Shown piece by piece: positions 1 through 11,537 of a DNA stretch of 32,892 bases. The DNA is from RXIX01 sp003989075 (lineage in GTDB: Bacteria > Pseudomonadota > Gammaproteobacteria > Competibacterales > Competibacteraceae), in assembly GCA_029780415.1 (NCBI GenBank), contig JAKOYN010000098.1:1-32892 (forward strand), given 5' to 3'. Within the stretch, counting starts at the first letter, position 1; each line of letters begins with the position of its first letter. A model generated the notes under the pieces. It saw only the letters and a list, made by a program, of their open reading frames with translations. It was not told where the DNA came from and searched no databases. Made by a program: the position numbers and the translations under genes.

Positions 1-32
1 GCTCCCGCAAAGCTAGGGACTCTCCAATTCCT

Positions 33-86
33 GAGTTTCCCTCCGGGACTTCCAGTTCCCTCCGATTTAGCAGCGCCCCAACCTAA
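33..86. repeat. 54-bp direct repeat, copy 1
   Basis: A 54-bp stretch beginning gagtttccct and ending cgccccaacctaa is repeated 93 bp further on with six substitutions. Neither copy lies in a convincing reading frame. The spacer between copies is GC-rich and unrelated to the AT-rich DNA that follows. A third, weaker trace (ctctccaattcc, about 20-31) precedes copy 1, so the array may continue beyond the left edge of the window. No function is assigned; it may be the end of a tandem intergenic repeat. Confidence 0.75.
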
Positions 87-125
87 GCTCAGCCGCGCCG
101 CCTCAGCGGTGCCGGCCAAATTTGC

Positions 126-179
126 GAGTTTCCCTCTGGGGTTTCCAATTCCCCCCGATTTAGCAGCGCCCCAACATAA
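126..179. repeat. 54-bp direct repeat, copy 2
   Basis: Second copy of the 54-bp repeat, 48 of 54 positions identical to copy 1. The 3' half (cgatttagcagcgcccca) is perfectly conserved while the 5' half carries five of the six changes. The sequence after this copy becomes abruptly AT-rich. Confidence 0.75.
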
Positions 180-495
180 ATTAGACCTCCTAAACGACGC
201 CTTATTTTACGTCAGTGTTGACGTATAATCACGGCAAGCCTTAATCAACTTGCTGTTAAATATGACAAGTTTTTTTCTGACAACAACTCGAATAGGCTTA
301 TCGAAAGCGGCACTTATGGAATTCCAAAATCCAACCTTTTGAAAGGTTTCGCTATCATTCTCCTGCTTTACACTGTCACACTTCAATCCCCCTTTTTGCA
401 GAAAAAACCCGAAAAGTGTGTCCTGAATTACCTCACTTTCAGTTCTATACTGTCTCGTCCTGATACAGTCTTTTCCCAACACTGCCCACAAAAAA
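180..495. other. AT-rich intergenic stretch without a convincing gene
   Basis: This stretch is clearly richer in A and T than the rest of the window. It holds a perfect 7-bp inverted repeat, tacgtca-gtgt-tgacgta at 208-225, which has the look of a regulator half-site pair and is followed at once by a TATAAT-like hexamer (224-229) without a spaced -35 box. The two open frames through it (minus 207-503 and plus 339-698) lack a Shine-Dalgarno site, have no recognisable domain and run into the terminator or the neighbouring gene, so I do not call them. The composition hints at acquired or decayed DNA. Confidence 0.4.
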
Positions 496-512
496 GCCCG
501 CACTATGCGGGC
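491..512 (-). terminator. Rho-independent terminator of the hydroxyacid dehydrogenase gene
   Basis: On the minus strand a perfect 6-bp GC stem (gcccgc, loop atagt, gcgggc) is followed directly by six T residues. It lies about 150 bp past the stop codon of the minus-strand D-2-hydroxyacid dehydrogenase and is the obvious end of that transcript. Confidence 0.8.
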
Positions 513-664
513 CTTAGCGTGTGGTGCTGCACCATCACCGGTATGAATTTCGCCTCATTCTGCCTTTTCCCATTCCATGCATCCCGCATTCTGACCCTGT
601 TCCGCAGTGTTCCCGGCAATGGCGCGTATCGGATGCCAAGCTGCCGCACTAATCGCCGGTCATT

Positions 665-1621
665 TCATCCCACTACCCGTGTTGGCGCGCCACTGTAATA
701 GCCGCTGACATTCTCCACCAGTTGTTCAATCATGCGCTGGCGCGATTCCCGACTGCCCCAAGCGCTATGCGGGGTCACAATCAAATTGGGAATATCCGGC
801 GCCAGCAGTGGATTGCCCCGCGTCGGCGGTTCCAGACTCAATACATCGATTCCAGCGCCACCGAGCGCACCCTGGCGCAAGGCATCGGCGAGCAGCGCCT
901 CATCGACCAGCCCGCCGCGCGCGGTATTGATCAGAATCGCATCACGGCGCATCAACGCCAGTTCCCAGCCACCGATCAGGCCGCGCGTCTCCGGCGTTAG
1001 CGGACAATGCAGGCTGAGCACATCCACCTGCGGCAACAGCAGCGGCAGCGGCACGCGTCCATTCTGCTCATCCACCGTGCCGGGGCGCTGGGCGATCAGC
1101 ACCCGCATACCAAACGCTTCGGCGATACGTGCCACACTCTGGCCCAGTTCGCCATAACCGATAATGCCCAGGGTCTTGCCAGCCAGTTCGCGGATCGGAA
1201 AATCCAGCAGACAAAACTGCGCCGCCTGTTGCCAGCGTCCGGCGCGCACCGCCTGCTGATACTCGGGCAGGCGGGTCATCAGGCTCAGCAGCAGCGCGAA
1301 CACATGCTGCACCACCGCTGCCGTGCCGTAACCGCGACAATTGCAGACCGTGATGGCCCGCGCCGCCGCCGCTGCCAGATCCACATTATTGACCCCGGTG
1401 GCAGCCACGCAGATCAGCCGCAGATGCGGTGCCTGGGCGATGGCAGCAGCATCAAGCAGCACCTTGTTGCTGATCACCACCTCGGCTTCGGCGATGCGCG
1501 CGGCAATCTCGCTGGGCGCGGTAGCCGGGTAATAGCGCAATCCGGGCAGCGCATGCTCCAAAGCGCTGAAATCAAGATCGCCGCGATCAAGCGAGTCGCG
1601 GTCAAGAAAAACAGCAGGCAT
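665..1621 (-). CDS. D-2-hydroxyacid dehydrogenase (NAD(P)-dependent, hydroxypyruvate reductase-like)
   Basis: A 318-residue cytosolic oxidoreductase that interconverts a 2-oxoacid and the D-2-hydroxyacid with NAD(P)H. The Rossmann motif GYGELG is at about 155-160. The family catalytic triad is present: Arg235 in INTARGG, Glu264 in VLSLEPP and His285 in TPHSAWG. Length is normal for the glycerate/hydroxypyruvate dehydrogenase subgroup. The substrate cannot be fixed from sequence; hydroxypyruvate, glyoxylate or phenylpyruvate are all possible. The gene starts with ATG and is divergent from hemH, the two starts being 69 bp apart, so the short gap must hold both promoters. A terminator lies about 150 bp downstream. 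Confidence 0.9.
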   Translation of the reverse strand: MPAVFLDRDSLDRGDLDFSALEHALPGLRYYPATAPSEIAARIAEAEVVISNKVLLDAAAIAQAPHLRLICVAATGVNNVDLAAAAARAITVCNCRGYGTAAVVQHVFALLLSLMTRLPEYQQAVRAGRWQQAAQFCLLDFPIRELAGKTLGIIGYGELGQSVARIAEAFGMRVLIAQRPGTVDEQNGRVPLPLLLPQVDVLSLHCPLTPETRGLIGGWELALMRRDAILINTARGGLVDEALLADALRQGALGGAGIDVLSLEPPTRGNPLLAPDIPNLIVTPHSAWGSRESRQRMIEQLVENVSGYYSGAPTRVVG

Positions 1622-1690
1622 GGCGCGGAACCTCCGAGCGTGGTCTATTTCCAGAGATATAAATCACCAAAACCGCAGAATAGGACGACG

Positions 1691-2809
1691 ATGGCCTCGA
1701 CCGCTACTGATACCCTGAGCCCTGATCTGGCCCACCAGCAGGCCGCATGCCTGGGCGTGCTGCTGACCAACCTGGGCACGCCCGACGCCCCAACGCCGGC
1801 AGCATTGCGCCGCTATCTGGGCGAATTCCTCTGGGATCCGCGCGTGGTAGAACTGCCCCGGCCCCTGTGGTGGCTGATTCTGCACGGCATCATTCTGCCC
1901 TTGCGCCCGGCGCGTTCGGCGCGCAAGTACCAGACCATCTGGACCGAGGCCGGCTCGCCGCTGCTGGCCATCAGCCGCCAGCAGAGCACGGCACTGGCCG
2001 ATACCCTGGCCCGGCGGTTTCCAGGGCCGGTGCGCGTGGCGCTGGGCATGCGCTATGGCACCCCATCGATTGCGGCAGCCTTGGCGGAACTGCGCGCGGC
2101 CGGCGCCCGCCGCCTGCTGGTGCTGCCGCTGTATCCACAGTATTCCGCCGCTACGGTCGCCTCGACCTTCGACGCGGTCAGCGCTGAGCTGCAACGCTGG
2201 CGCTGGCTGCCGGAACTGCGCTTTATCACCCACTACCACGACGATCCCGCCTATCTGGATGCACTGGCCACACATATCGCAGCGGCCCGTGGCGAGCAGC
2301 CGGCGGAACGGCTGCTGTTTTCCTTCCACGGCTTGCCGCAGCGCAATCTGCTGGCCGGCGACCCTTATCACTGTCAATGCCACAAGACCGCGCGGCTGGT
2401 CGCGGAACGGCTGGGGCTGTCGGCGACGCAATGGGCGGTAGCGTTCCAGTCGCGCTTTGGTCGCGCCGAATGGCTGCAGCCTTATACCAGCGAGTTGCTG
2501 GCGGCCTGGGCCAGGGCCGGAGTGAGCAGCGTCGATGTGGTTTGCCCTGGGTTTGCCGCCGATTGCCTGGAAACGCTGGAGGAAATCGCCCTGGAGAACC
2601 GGCAGGTGTTTTTGGAAGCCGGCGGCACCACCTACCGCTATCTGCCGGCACTGAACGACGATCCGGGGCATATCGCTGCCCTGGCCGGACTGGTCGAGCG
2701 CCACGCGGCCGGCTGGCCGGAGCTGGACGCGGCTTACGATGCGGACGCAGTCGCCGCCGAGCGTGCGGCGCGCGTGCAGCGGGCGCGGGCGCTGGGCACT
2801 ACAGACTGA
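1691..2809 (+). CDS. hemH: Ferrochelatase
   Basis: Catalyses insertion of ferrous iron into protoporphyrin IX, the last step of protohaem synthesis. The 372-residue product shows the family signatures in order: LLTNLGTPDAPT near the N-terminus, GMRYGTPSI near 120, the active-site FSFHGLPQR with His near 213, a CQCHKTARL segment, FQSRFGRAEWLQPYT, and CPGFAADCLETLEEI. The open frame extends far upstream but ATG 1691 is the only start that gives a normal N-terminus and does not run into the divergent gene. The C-terminus after YLPALNDDP has an extra, Ala/Arg-rich tail. The same cell encodes an H-NOX haem protein in this window; there is no sequence sign that the two are coregulated. Confidence 0.95.
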   Translation: MASTATDTLSPDLAHQQAACLGVLLTNLGTPDAPTPAALRRYLGEFLWDPRVVELPRPLWWLILHGIILPLRPARSARKYQTIWTEAGSPLLAISRQQSTALADTLARRFPGPVRVALGMRYGTPSIAAALAELRAAGARRLLVLPLYPQYSAATVASTFDAVSAELQRWRWLPELRFITHYHDDPAYLDALATHIAAARGEQPAERLLFSFHGLPQRNLLAGDPYHCQCHKTARLVAERLGLSATQWAVAFQSRFGRAEWLQPYTSELLAAWARAGVSSVDVVCPGFAADCLETLEEIALENRQVFLEAGGTTYRYLPALNDDPGHIAALAGLVERHAAGWPELDAAYDADAVAAERAARVQRARALGTTD

Positions 2810-2937
2810 GCGGCAACATCGGCGCGTGCCGACCTGCTTTCCTGAAGGTGCCTTCTATACTCACTGAAGCGGTGATTAGCACCGCGGCGTGTCAGATGAC
2901 GCGGCGCGGTCCCGAATCCGATTCAGTGGGAACGTTC

Positions 2938-3693
2938 ATGATCCACGGCGTCTTGCTCGACCTCGAAGGTGTTTTATACGCCGGGGGCTATCCATTGCCG
3001 GGTGCCCGCGAGGCGCTGCTGAGCCTGCGTGCGGCCGGGATTCCGATCCGCTTCGTCACCAACAGCACCCGGGTGACCCGTGCCGCGATTGTCAATCGCC
3101 TGGCGCGCATCGGTCTGGATGTGCCGATCCAGCACCTGTTCACCCCGGCGGTAGCGGCGCGCCAGTATCTGATCGAGCGGCGATTGGTGCCGCATCTACT
3201 GGTGCATCCCGATCTGCGTGGCGAATTCGCCGATCTGCTCGGCGCCGGCCCGCCGAGTGCAGTGCTGCTCGGCGATGCCGGGCCAGACTTCAGCTATGCG
3301 GCGCTGAACCAGTGTTTCCGCTTGCTGCTGGACGGTTTGCCGCTGCTGTCGATGGGCGCCAACCGCTATTTCCGCGAGGGCGAGCAATTAAGTCTGGACA
3401 TCGGCCCGTTCATGGCGGCGCTCGAATACGCCGCCGAACTGGAAGCGGTGGTGCTGGGCAAGCCGGCCGCTGCGTTTTTCCAAGCCGCCGTCAACAGCCT
3501 CAATCTGCCGGCGCATGACGTGGTCATGGTCGGCGATGATGCCGAAATGGATATCTGCGGCGCCCTGTCCGCCGGTCTGCGTGGTGTGCTGGTGCGCAGT
3601 GGCAAGTATCGGCATGGCGATGAACGCCGCGTCGAACCCCTGGGTGGGCGGGTGTTCGACGATCTGGATGCGGTGGTGGATTACATTCTCTGA
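2938..3693 (+). CDS. HAD-superfamily IIA phosphatase (LHPP-like)
   Basis: A 251-residue haloacid-dehalogenase fold hydrolase of subfamily IIA, the group that includes the phospholysine/phosphohistidine phosphatase LHPP. Motif I is LLDLEGVLY with nucleophile Asp8, motif II FVTNSTR, the lysine motif VLGKPAAAFF, and the acidic motif IV MVGDDAEMDICGA. Position 10, Asp in most HAD phosphatases and often Ser in the LHPP branch, is Glu here. The start at ATG 2938 gives the expected N-terminus beginning just before motif I, with gtggga eight to thirteen bases upstream. The 128-bp gap from hemH contains the small hairpin gcggtg-attag-caccgc (2869-2885). The physiological substrate is unknown. Confidence 0.85.
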   Translation: MIHGVLLDLEGVLYAGGYPLPGAREALLSLRAAGIPIRFVTNSTRVTRAAIVNRLARIGLDVPIQHLFTPAVAARQYLIERRLVPHLLVHPDLRGEFADLLGAGPPSAVLLGDAGPDFSYAALNQCFRLLLDGLPLLSMGANRYFREGEQLSLDIGPFMAALEYAAELEAVVLGKPAAAFFQAAVNSLNLPAHDVVMVGDDAEMDICGALSAGLRGVLVRSGKYRHGDERRVEPLGGRVFDDLDAVVDYIL

Positions 3694-3782
3694 ACGACGT
3701 GCTCCGGGCCGAGGCGTGATTGCGGTTAGAATCAGCCGTAATGACAGCGACACCCCCCTTGCCTGCTGAACCGGAGTTTTCC

Positions 3783-4733
3783 ATGCGCGTCCTGTTTCCC
3801 GATATCAAGCCCTATGCCACCTCGCGCCTCGCCGTCGATGCGCGCCATACCCTGTACATCGAGGAATGCGGCAATCCCGAGGGTCTGCCGGTGCTGTTCC
3901 TGCACGGCGGGCCGGGTGGGGGCTGCGAACCGCTGCACCGGCGCTTTTTCGATCCGCAGCGTTATCGCATCGTGCTGTTTGATCAGCGTGGCAGCGGTCA
4001 ATCGACACCCCATGCCGAGCTGCGCGACAACACCACCTGGGATCTGGTGGCGGATATCGAGCGGCTGCGCACGCACCTGGGCATCGAGCGCTGGGTCGTG
4101 TTTGGCGGTTCCTGGGGCTCGACCCTGGCGCTGGCCTATGCCGAAACCCATCCGCAGCAGGTGCTCGGCCTGATTCTGCGCGGCATCTTCCTGTGCCGCG
4201 ATCAGGATATTCACTGGTTTTATCAGCAGGGCGCCAGTCGCCTGTTTCCGGACCTGTGGGAGCATTTTCTGGCGCCGATTCCCCTGGCGGAGCGCGATGA
4301 TCTGGTCCAGGCCTATTACCGGCGATTGACCGGCGCCAATGAGCTGGAGCGGTTGCGCGCCGCCAAGGCCTGGTCGGTGTGGGAAGGCTCAACCCTGAGT
4401 CTGGAGCACAACAGCCATACCATCGAGCAGTTCAGTGAGGCGCGCCGCGCGCTCAGTCTGGCGCGCATCGAGTGCCATTACTTCGTCAATCAGTGCTTCC
4501 TGGAGCCGGATCAACTGGTCCGTGATGCTGGGCGGCTGCGCGGCATTCCTGGGGTGATCGTGCATGGCCGCTACGATGTGATCTGCCCGCTGGATGGGGC
4601 CTGGGCGCTGCATCAGGCCTGGCCGGAAGCGGAACTGCGCATCATCACCCCGGCCGGCCATGCCGCCAGTGAGCCGGGCATTGTCGATGCGCTGGTGACT
4701 GCCACCCAGGCTTTTGCCGACCGGCTGGCATGA
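3783..4733 (+). CDS. pip: Prolyl iminopeptidase (alpha/beta hydrolase, S33)
   Basis: Releases N-terminal proline from peptides in the cytosol. The 316-residue product matches the usual size of the S33 family. The oxyanion region is FLHGGPGGG, the nucleophile elbow is GGSWGS with Ser110, and Asp265 (GRYDVICP) and His293 (AGHAASEPG) complete the triad. The DQRGSGQS segment is typical of proline iminopeptidases. ATG 3783 is chosen because ccggag precedes it and it removes a 21-residue Pro-rich extension. The stop codon overlaps the start of dtd (ATGA), so the two are translated as a unit. Confidence 0.93.
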   Translation: MRVLFPDIKPYATSRLAVDARHTLYIEECGNPEGLPVLFLHGGPGGGCEPLHRRFFDPQRYRIVLFDQRGSGQSTPHAELRDNTTWDLVADIERLRTHLGIERWVVFGGSWGSTLALAYAETHPQQVLGLILRGIFLCRDQDIHWFYQQGASRLFPDLWEHFLAPIPLAERDDLVQAYYRRLTGANELERLRAAKAWSVWEGSTLSLEHNSHTIEQFSEARRALSLARIECHYFVNQCFLEPDQLVRDAGRLRGIPGVIVHGRYDVICPLDGAWALHQAWPEAELRIITPAGHAASEPGIVDALVTATQAFADRLA

Positions 4734-5185
4734 TCGGGCTGCTGCAGCGGGTCAGCGCGGCACGGGTCGAGGTCGAGGGTGCGGTGGTGGGCGCGATCGG
4801 CCCGGGGTTGCTGGTGCTGCTGGGCGTGGAGCGCGGCGATGGCGCACGCGAGGCGGATCGGCTGCTGGAGCGGCTGCTCCGCTATCGGGTGTTCGCCGAT
4901 GCCGAGGGCAGGATGAACCGCAGCCTGCGCGACTGTGGCGGCGGCCTGCTGCTGGTGCCGCAGTTCACCCTGGCCGCCGATACCCAAAAGGGCCTGCGCC
5001 CCAGTTTCACCCCGGCAGCGCTGCCCGCTGAGGGTGAACGCTGGTTCGACTACCTGGTCGAACAGGCGCGCAGCCAGTATGCACCGGTCGCTACCGGCCG
5101 CTTTGGCGCGCATATGCAGGTGAGCCTGACCAATGACGGTCCGGTGACCTTCTGGCTGCGGGTCGCGCCGGGCGCGATCATCTGA
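4730..5185 (+). CDS. dtd: D-aminoacyl-tRNA deacylase
   Basis: Hydrolyses D-aminoacyl-tRNA (and glycyl-tRNA-Ala) and so protects translation from D-amino acids. At 151 residues it is close to the E. coli enzyme. The family motifs are LLLVPQFTLAADTQKG, where the usual SQFTL reads PQFTL, and the cross-subunit NDGPVTF motif near the C-terminus. The ATG overlaps the TGA of pip by four bases. The pip-dtd pairing is common in Gammaproteobacteria. Confidence 0.95.
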   Translation: MIGLLQRVSAARVEVEGAVVGAIGPGLLVLLGVERGDGAREADRLLERLLRYRVFADAEGRMNRSLRDCGGGLLLVPQFTLAADTQKGLRPSFTPAALPAEGERWFDYLVEQARSQYAPVATGRFGAHMQVSLTNDGPVTFWLRVAPGAII

Positions 5186-5235
5186 ACGTCTCCCGAGCCG
5201 TTTCGAAAACCAACAGCACAAGACGCGAATTGGCG

Positions 5236-8200
5236 ATGACTCTGGCCGTTTCTGCCGTGAAAAATCCTGTCTGGATCGTATTGACGCTGCTGTTGGCGCT
5301 GGGGCTGGGCGCACCGGCCTGGGCGCAGTCCACGCCGCCGCTGGTGGCACCACTCGATAGCGCCAAGGCCGCTGAGCAGCAGGCGACGCGCAGTCAGGTG
5401 CTCGACCGCGACCGTGACAGCATCCGGCGCAGCCGCGCCACCTTCGAGCAGCAACTGGTTGATCTGCCACAGCAGCTCGAAGCGCTGCGCCCCGAGCAGC
5501 TCGATGAGACCCTGCTCGAACAGACGCGGGTGGACGTGGAATCGGCCCGGCTCAGTCAGGACAGTAACAGCTCGGAACTGGCCAACACCGGGCGCCGCAT
5601 CGACGAATTGCAAAAAAGCATCAGCGATCTGGAAACCCGCGAGCAGTTGCTCAAGAACCCGGTCAAGGGCCAGACCGATGGCACGGCGGATCGGGTCGCA
5701 CAGTTACAGCAGGTCAGCACGGCGTTGATGCAGCAGCGTGGCGAACTGGCTCTGGAAACACGCCATCTGGAGAATCTGCGCGAGCAGGCCGAGGTGGTCA
5801 AGCTGCGTCTGCAGGTGGCCGAGCAGTGGCGCCAGCGCGTCGAGCAGATTTTCCAGCAGCGTCAGGAACAGGCCCGACAGAGCAGCCAATCGGATCTGGT
5901 TGATCGCCTGCAGGCCGATCTGAGTGCGCAGCAGGACCGGGCCAGTGCCCTGCGCCAGCGCCTGGCACAGCCGCCGGGCGATCTGTCGCTGGCAGCTTGG
6001 CAGCGCATGGGTGCTGATCTGCGCATCACCGAGGAGCGCATCAGCCTGCTGAATCTGGAGCGGCATCTGGGTGAGCTGGGCAATGAACTGGCGCGGCTTG
6101 GCGATCTGTTGCAGGAGAGCGGCGTTGATCCGGACACTCTGCACGAGGCGCTCAAGCGTTTTGATGCCATGCGTGAGGATCTGCAGCGCAATGCCGAACT
6201 GCTGCAGCAGCGCAGCGCGATCTATGTGCAGCAGCGCCAGGTGATTGAGCGGCGTGAGCCGGTGGCTGGCAATGATCGTCGCCAGCGCAACGATGAACTG
6301 CAACAGCTCAACCAATTGCTGGATGAGCTGGGCCAGCGCACCGGTCAGGTGCAGGATCTGCAGCAGCAGGTCAGTGCCATCGAAGCGCGGCTGGAAATCT
6401 ACTACCAGGAGCGGCTGCGGCAGGATTTGTTGACCCGCAAGCCCTATCCGGACAGTGTCGATGCCTGGCAGCAGTTGCTGCGGGGGCTGGCGATCGTGCC
6501 GCAGGTGCTGCTCTATCAGATCCGGCTGAGTGTTGAGGCGGCGTTCAAGGCCATGCTGGAGGCTCCGGCGCTGCGCTGGGTGATGCTGGTGAGCCTGCAG
6601 GGGGCGCTGTTCTGGCTGCTAGTGCTAATTGGGCGTGGCCTGCGCCGGGTCTTGCAGATACAGGCTGAGTCGCGCAATTTGGCTGATAACAGCTTTTTGC
6701 GCCAGTTGTTCATCGGGACGCTGTTGCTGGCGCGGGTGAATCTGCCCAGTGCCGGCTTTGCTGCTGCGCTGCTGCTGCTGCTGTGGCTGGTTGAGGCGCC
6801 GCCGCCGGGCCTGAGCATTTTGATGACTCTGGCGCTGGTCTGGGTGGGTATTCGCCTGCCGGTGAGCCTGGCCTGGTTGCTGCTGGCTGCGCCGCGTCTG
6901 CCGGCTGGGCAGCAGCATCTGCCGCTGTATCGGCAACTGCGCTGGACTCTGGGTCTGGGCGGTCTGCTGGTGGCGCTGGTAGTGCTGGCGCATCTGAGCG
7001 ATCTGCCCGAAAACGTGGTCACCGCCTTTGATCGCGTGTTCATGCTCTACTGGTTCTGGGCCTTTGTGCCCGGTGCGCGCATCCGCCGTCTGGTGGTGGA
7101 ACGGATCGGCGCGGTATATAGCGATCGCTTCTGGTTCGTGCTGCTGCGTTTTGGCAGTCTGCTGCTGCCTTTGTCGCTGCTGGGTGCGGCGGTGCTGGGT
7201 CTGCTCGGTTATCTGCGCCTGGCCTGGCTGGTGGCGGGCAATCTGCTGATCTTCCTGGCCGTGCTGGTCAGTTGGCTATTGGCACGCAGCCTGCTGAACG
7301 ATCTGGTGGTGGCCCTGAAGAACTATGCGGTGACCCATTCGGGTTATGGCCTGCTGTGGACGCAGGACATCATTGCGCCGCTGCACCGTATCCTGAATCT
7401 GCTGCTGTATGGGGGGGCCTGGGTGGTGCTGTTTCGCGCCTACGGCTGGACCAGCCAGTCGGCGGTGATTGCCTCGGTCTGGGGCTTTCTGGAGCGACCG
7501 CTGTTCGAAGTGGGCAATGCGGGCATCTCGCCCTGGCGGATCGCGCTGACCGTGACGGTGCTGGTGCTGGTGATCTGGCTGGGGCAATGGAGCCGGGCCA
7601 TTACCTACCGCTGGATCCTGTCGCGGATCAGTGATCTGGGTGTGCGCCACAGCCTGTCGATGTTCACCCAGTACGCGGTGGTGTTGATCGGCCTGCTGAC
7701 TATCCTGCGCATCATCGGCATCGATCTGACCACGCTGGCGGTGTTTGCCGGTGCGGTCGGCGTCGGCATCGGCCTGGGCATGCAGAGCCTGGCCAATAAC
7801 TTCATCAGTGGGCTGTTTCTGCTCATCGAGCGGCCTTTGCGCAGCGGCGATATCGTCAAGATCGGCCCACACGAAGGTGAGGTGGCCAGTATTGGCATGC
7901 GTTCGCTGACGGTGAAAACCTTTGATAACCAGACCGTGATCATTCCCAATGCGGCGGTGATCAGCGATGCCTTCACCAACTGGACCCATGAGGATCGGGT
8001 ACTGCGTACGGTGCTGATCATTGGCGCCAGCTACGAATCCAACCCGCATCAGGTGCAAAAGCTGCTGGCCGAGGTGCTGGAAGCGCATCCGGCGATTCTG
8101 CCCAAGCCCGAGCCGCTGGTACTGTTGTGGGAGTTTGCCGATTCGGCGGTGAATTTCCGCCTGCAATACTTTGTCGATATGAGCCGCGACAGCCTGTTCA

Positions 8201-8343
8201 AGACCCGCGCCGAGGTGCTGATGGCGATCTGGGACTGCTTCAAGGCGGCCGGGATTTCGATTCCCTATCCGCAACGTGACCTGTATGTGCGGAGCTGGCC
8301 GGGCGCGGTCAGCGATGCGCCGCCGACTGCCCCAATCGCCGCG

Positions 8344-8373
<30 letters not shown>
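5236..8373 (+). CDS. Large mechanosensitive channel of the MscS family (MscK/MscM-like)
   Basis: A 1045-residue inner-membrane channel expected to open on hypo-osmotic membrane tension. It begins with a signal peptide (VWIVLTLLLALGLG, cleavage after APAWA near 31). Residues about 35-420 form a Gln/Arg/Glu-rich periplasmic coiled-coil domain. Residues about 435-830 hold many hydrophobic helices. The MscS core follows: pore helix GIGLGMQSLANNFISG near 843, then ERPLRSGDIVKIG and the beta domain VIIPNAAVISDAFTNWTHED. This arrangement and length match E. coli MscK and MscM/YjeP. A TTG two codons earlier (5230) is an alternative start. The last 30 bp overlap the end of the convergent kinase gene. 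Confidence 0.9.
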
Positions 8374-10808
<2,435 letters not shown>

Positions 10809-10812
<4 letters not shown>

Positions 10813-11369
10813 GCGGTCGCCGGCGGTATCCAGGAGACGTGGAAGATGTCGTGGTCGGCACCGGTGGCACGATCGGCCTCCTGTTCGATGGTGATCGGGG
10901 TGGCGAACATCTGCCCCAGGCCCTGCAGCAGCCCGCGCACGAAGGGCGTCAGGCCAGCGCGATGCGAGTAGTAGTGCAGGCGCAGCGACTGTGCGCTGAC
11001 ATCGCTGCAGGCAAAGCGCGGCGGTTCCAGATAGGGGAAAATCAGGCTGACCCGGGTGTGGAAGTTGGGCAGGTTAAGCAGGAATTCGGGCAGGGTGCTG
11101 CCATGGGCATCCATCAGGTCGCCATAGCCTTCGCGAGCGGTCTTGAGCACCCAGTGCATGCCAAAGGCTTCCAGCAGCACCGGCACCGGCTGGCCGAGGA
11201 GGGTGCTGGCCGCCGCCGCCAACCGGTAGGTGAGTTCGTCGGGATAGCCTTCGTTGGTGATGAAGACCTCGACATCTACTCCAGCGGCCGCCTTGATTCG
11301 CTCCCAGGTGTCCTCGCCGAACTGTTCGGTGACCATATCTTCCAGAGCCCGGTTAACCATGCCGTACAT
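10809..11369 (-). CDS. hnoX: H-NOX haem-binding nitric oxide sensor
   Basis: A 186-residue stand-alone H-NOX protein. It starts MYGMVNRALEDMV as the family does, at an ATG preceded by ggagg eight bases upstream; the longer frame from 11444 has no such support. The proximal haem ligand is His104 in LPNFHTRV. The haem-propionate motif YxSxR is Tyr133-Ser135-Arg137 in LHYYSHRAGL. The distal-pocket position that is Tyr140 in the O2-binding Thermoanaerobacter protein aligns with Leu140 here, so I infer a NO-selective sensor that does not bind O2. The gene overlaps the kinase start (ATGA), so the product very likely controls that kinase through its HNOBA domain. Confidence 0.93.
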
Positions 11370-11400
11370 ACGGAAACCTCCGGCGAATGCGCGATGCGGA

Positions 11401-11431
11401 TTGGAACTGATCGAAAGTATTATCGTTCCAA
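11401..11431. promoter_or_regulatory. Inverted repeat between hnoX and the yqhA-like gene
   Basis: The arms ttggaac(t)gat and atcgttccaa pair over ten bases with one bulged T, around an AT-rich 10-base centre. It lies 32 bp upstream of hnoX and 107 bp upstream of the plus-strand membrane protein gene, in the divergent promoter region. It could be an operator for a dimeric regulator or a 5'-UTR hairpin of hnoX. I do not recognise the half-site as NsrR, NorR or FNR/DNR. Confidence 0.45.
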
Positions 11432-11537
11432 GCGGCGTTGTCACGGGCGGCAGATGTCCTTGAAATGTGTGTGTGCTATATCAGATGCTGCTGTGTGCTG
11501 CTTTCATCCAGTCCAATGACCCAACTGACGTGAACGA

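Noticed and set aside
207..503. Minus-strand 98-codon open frame in the AT-rich stretch
   Set aside because: Its start lies inside the terminator hairpin, there is no ribosome site and the translation shows no domain or sensible composition.
339..698. Plus-strand 119-codon open frame
   Set aside because: No Shine-Dalgarno site, runs across the terminator and into the 3' end of the dehydrogenase gene, and the translation looks random.
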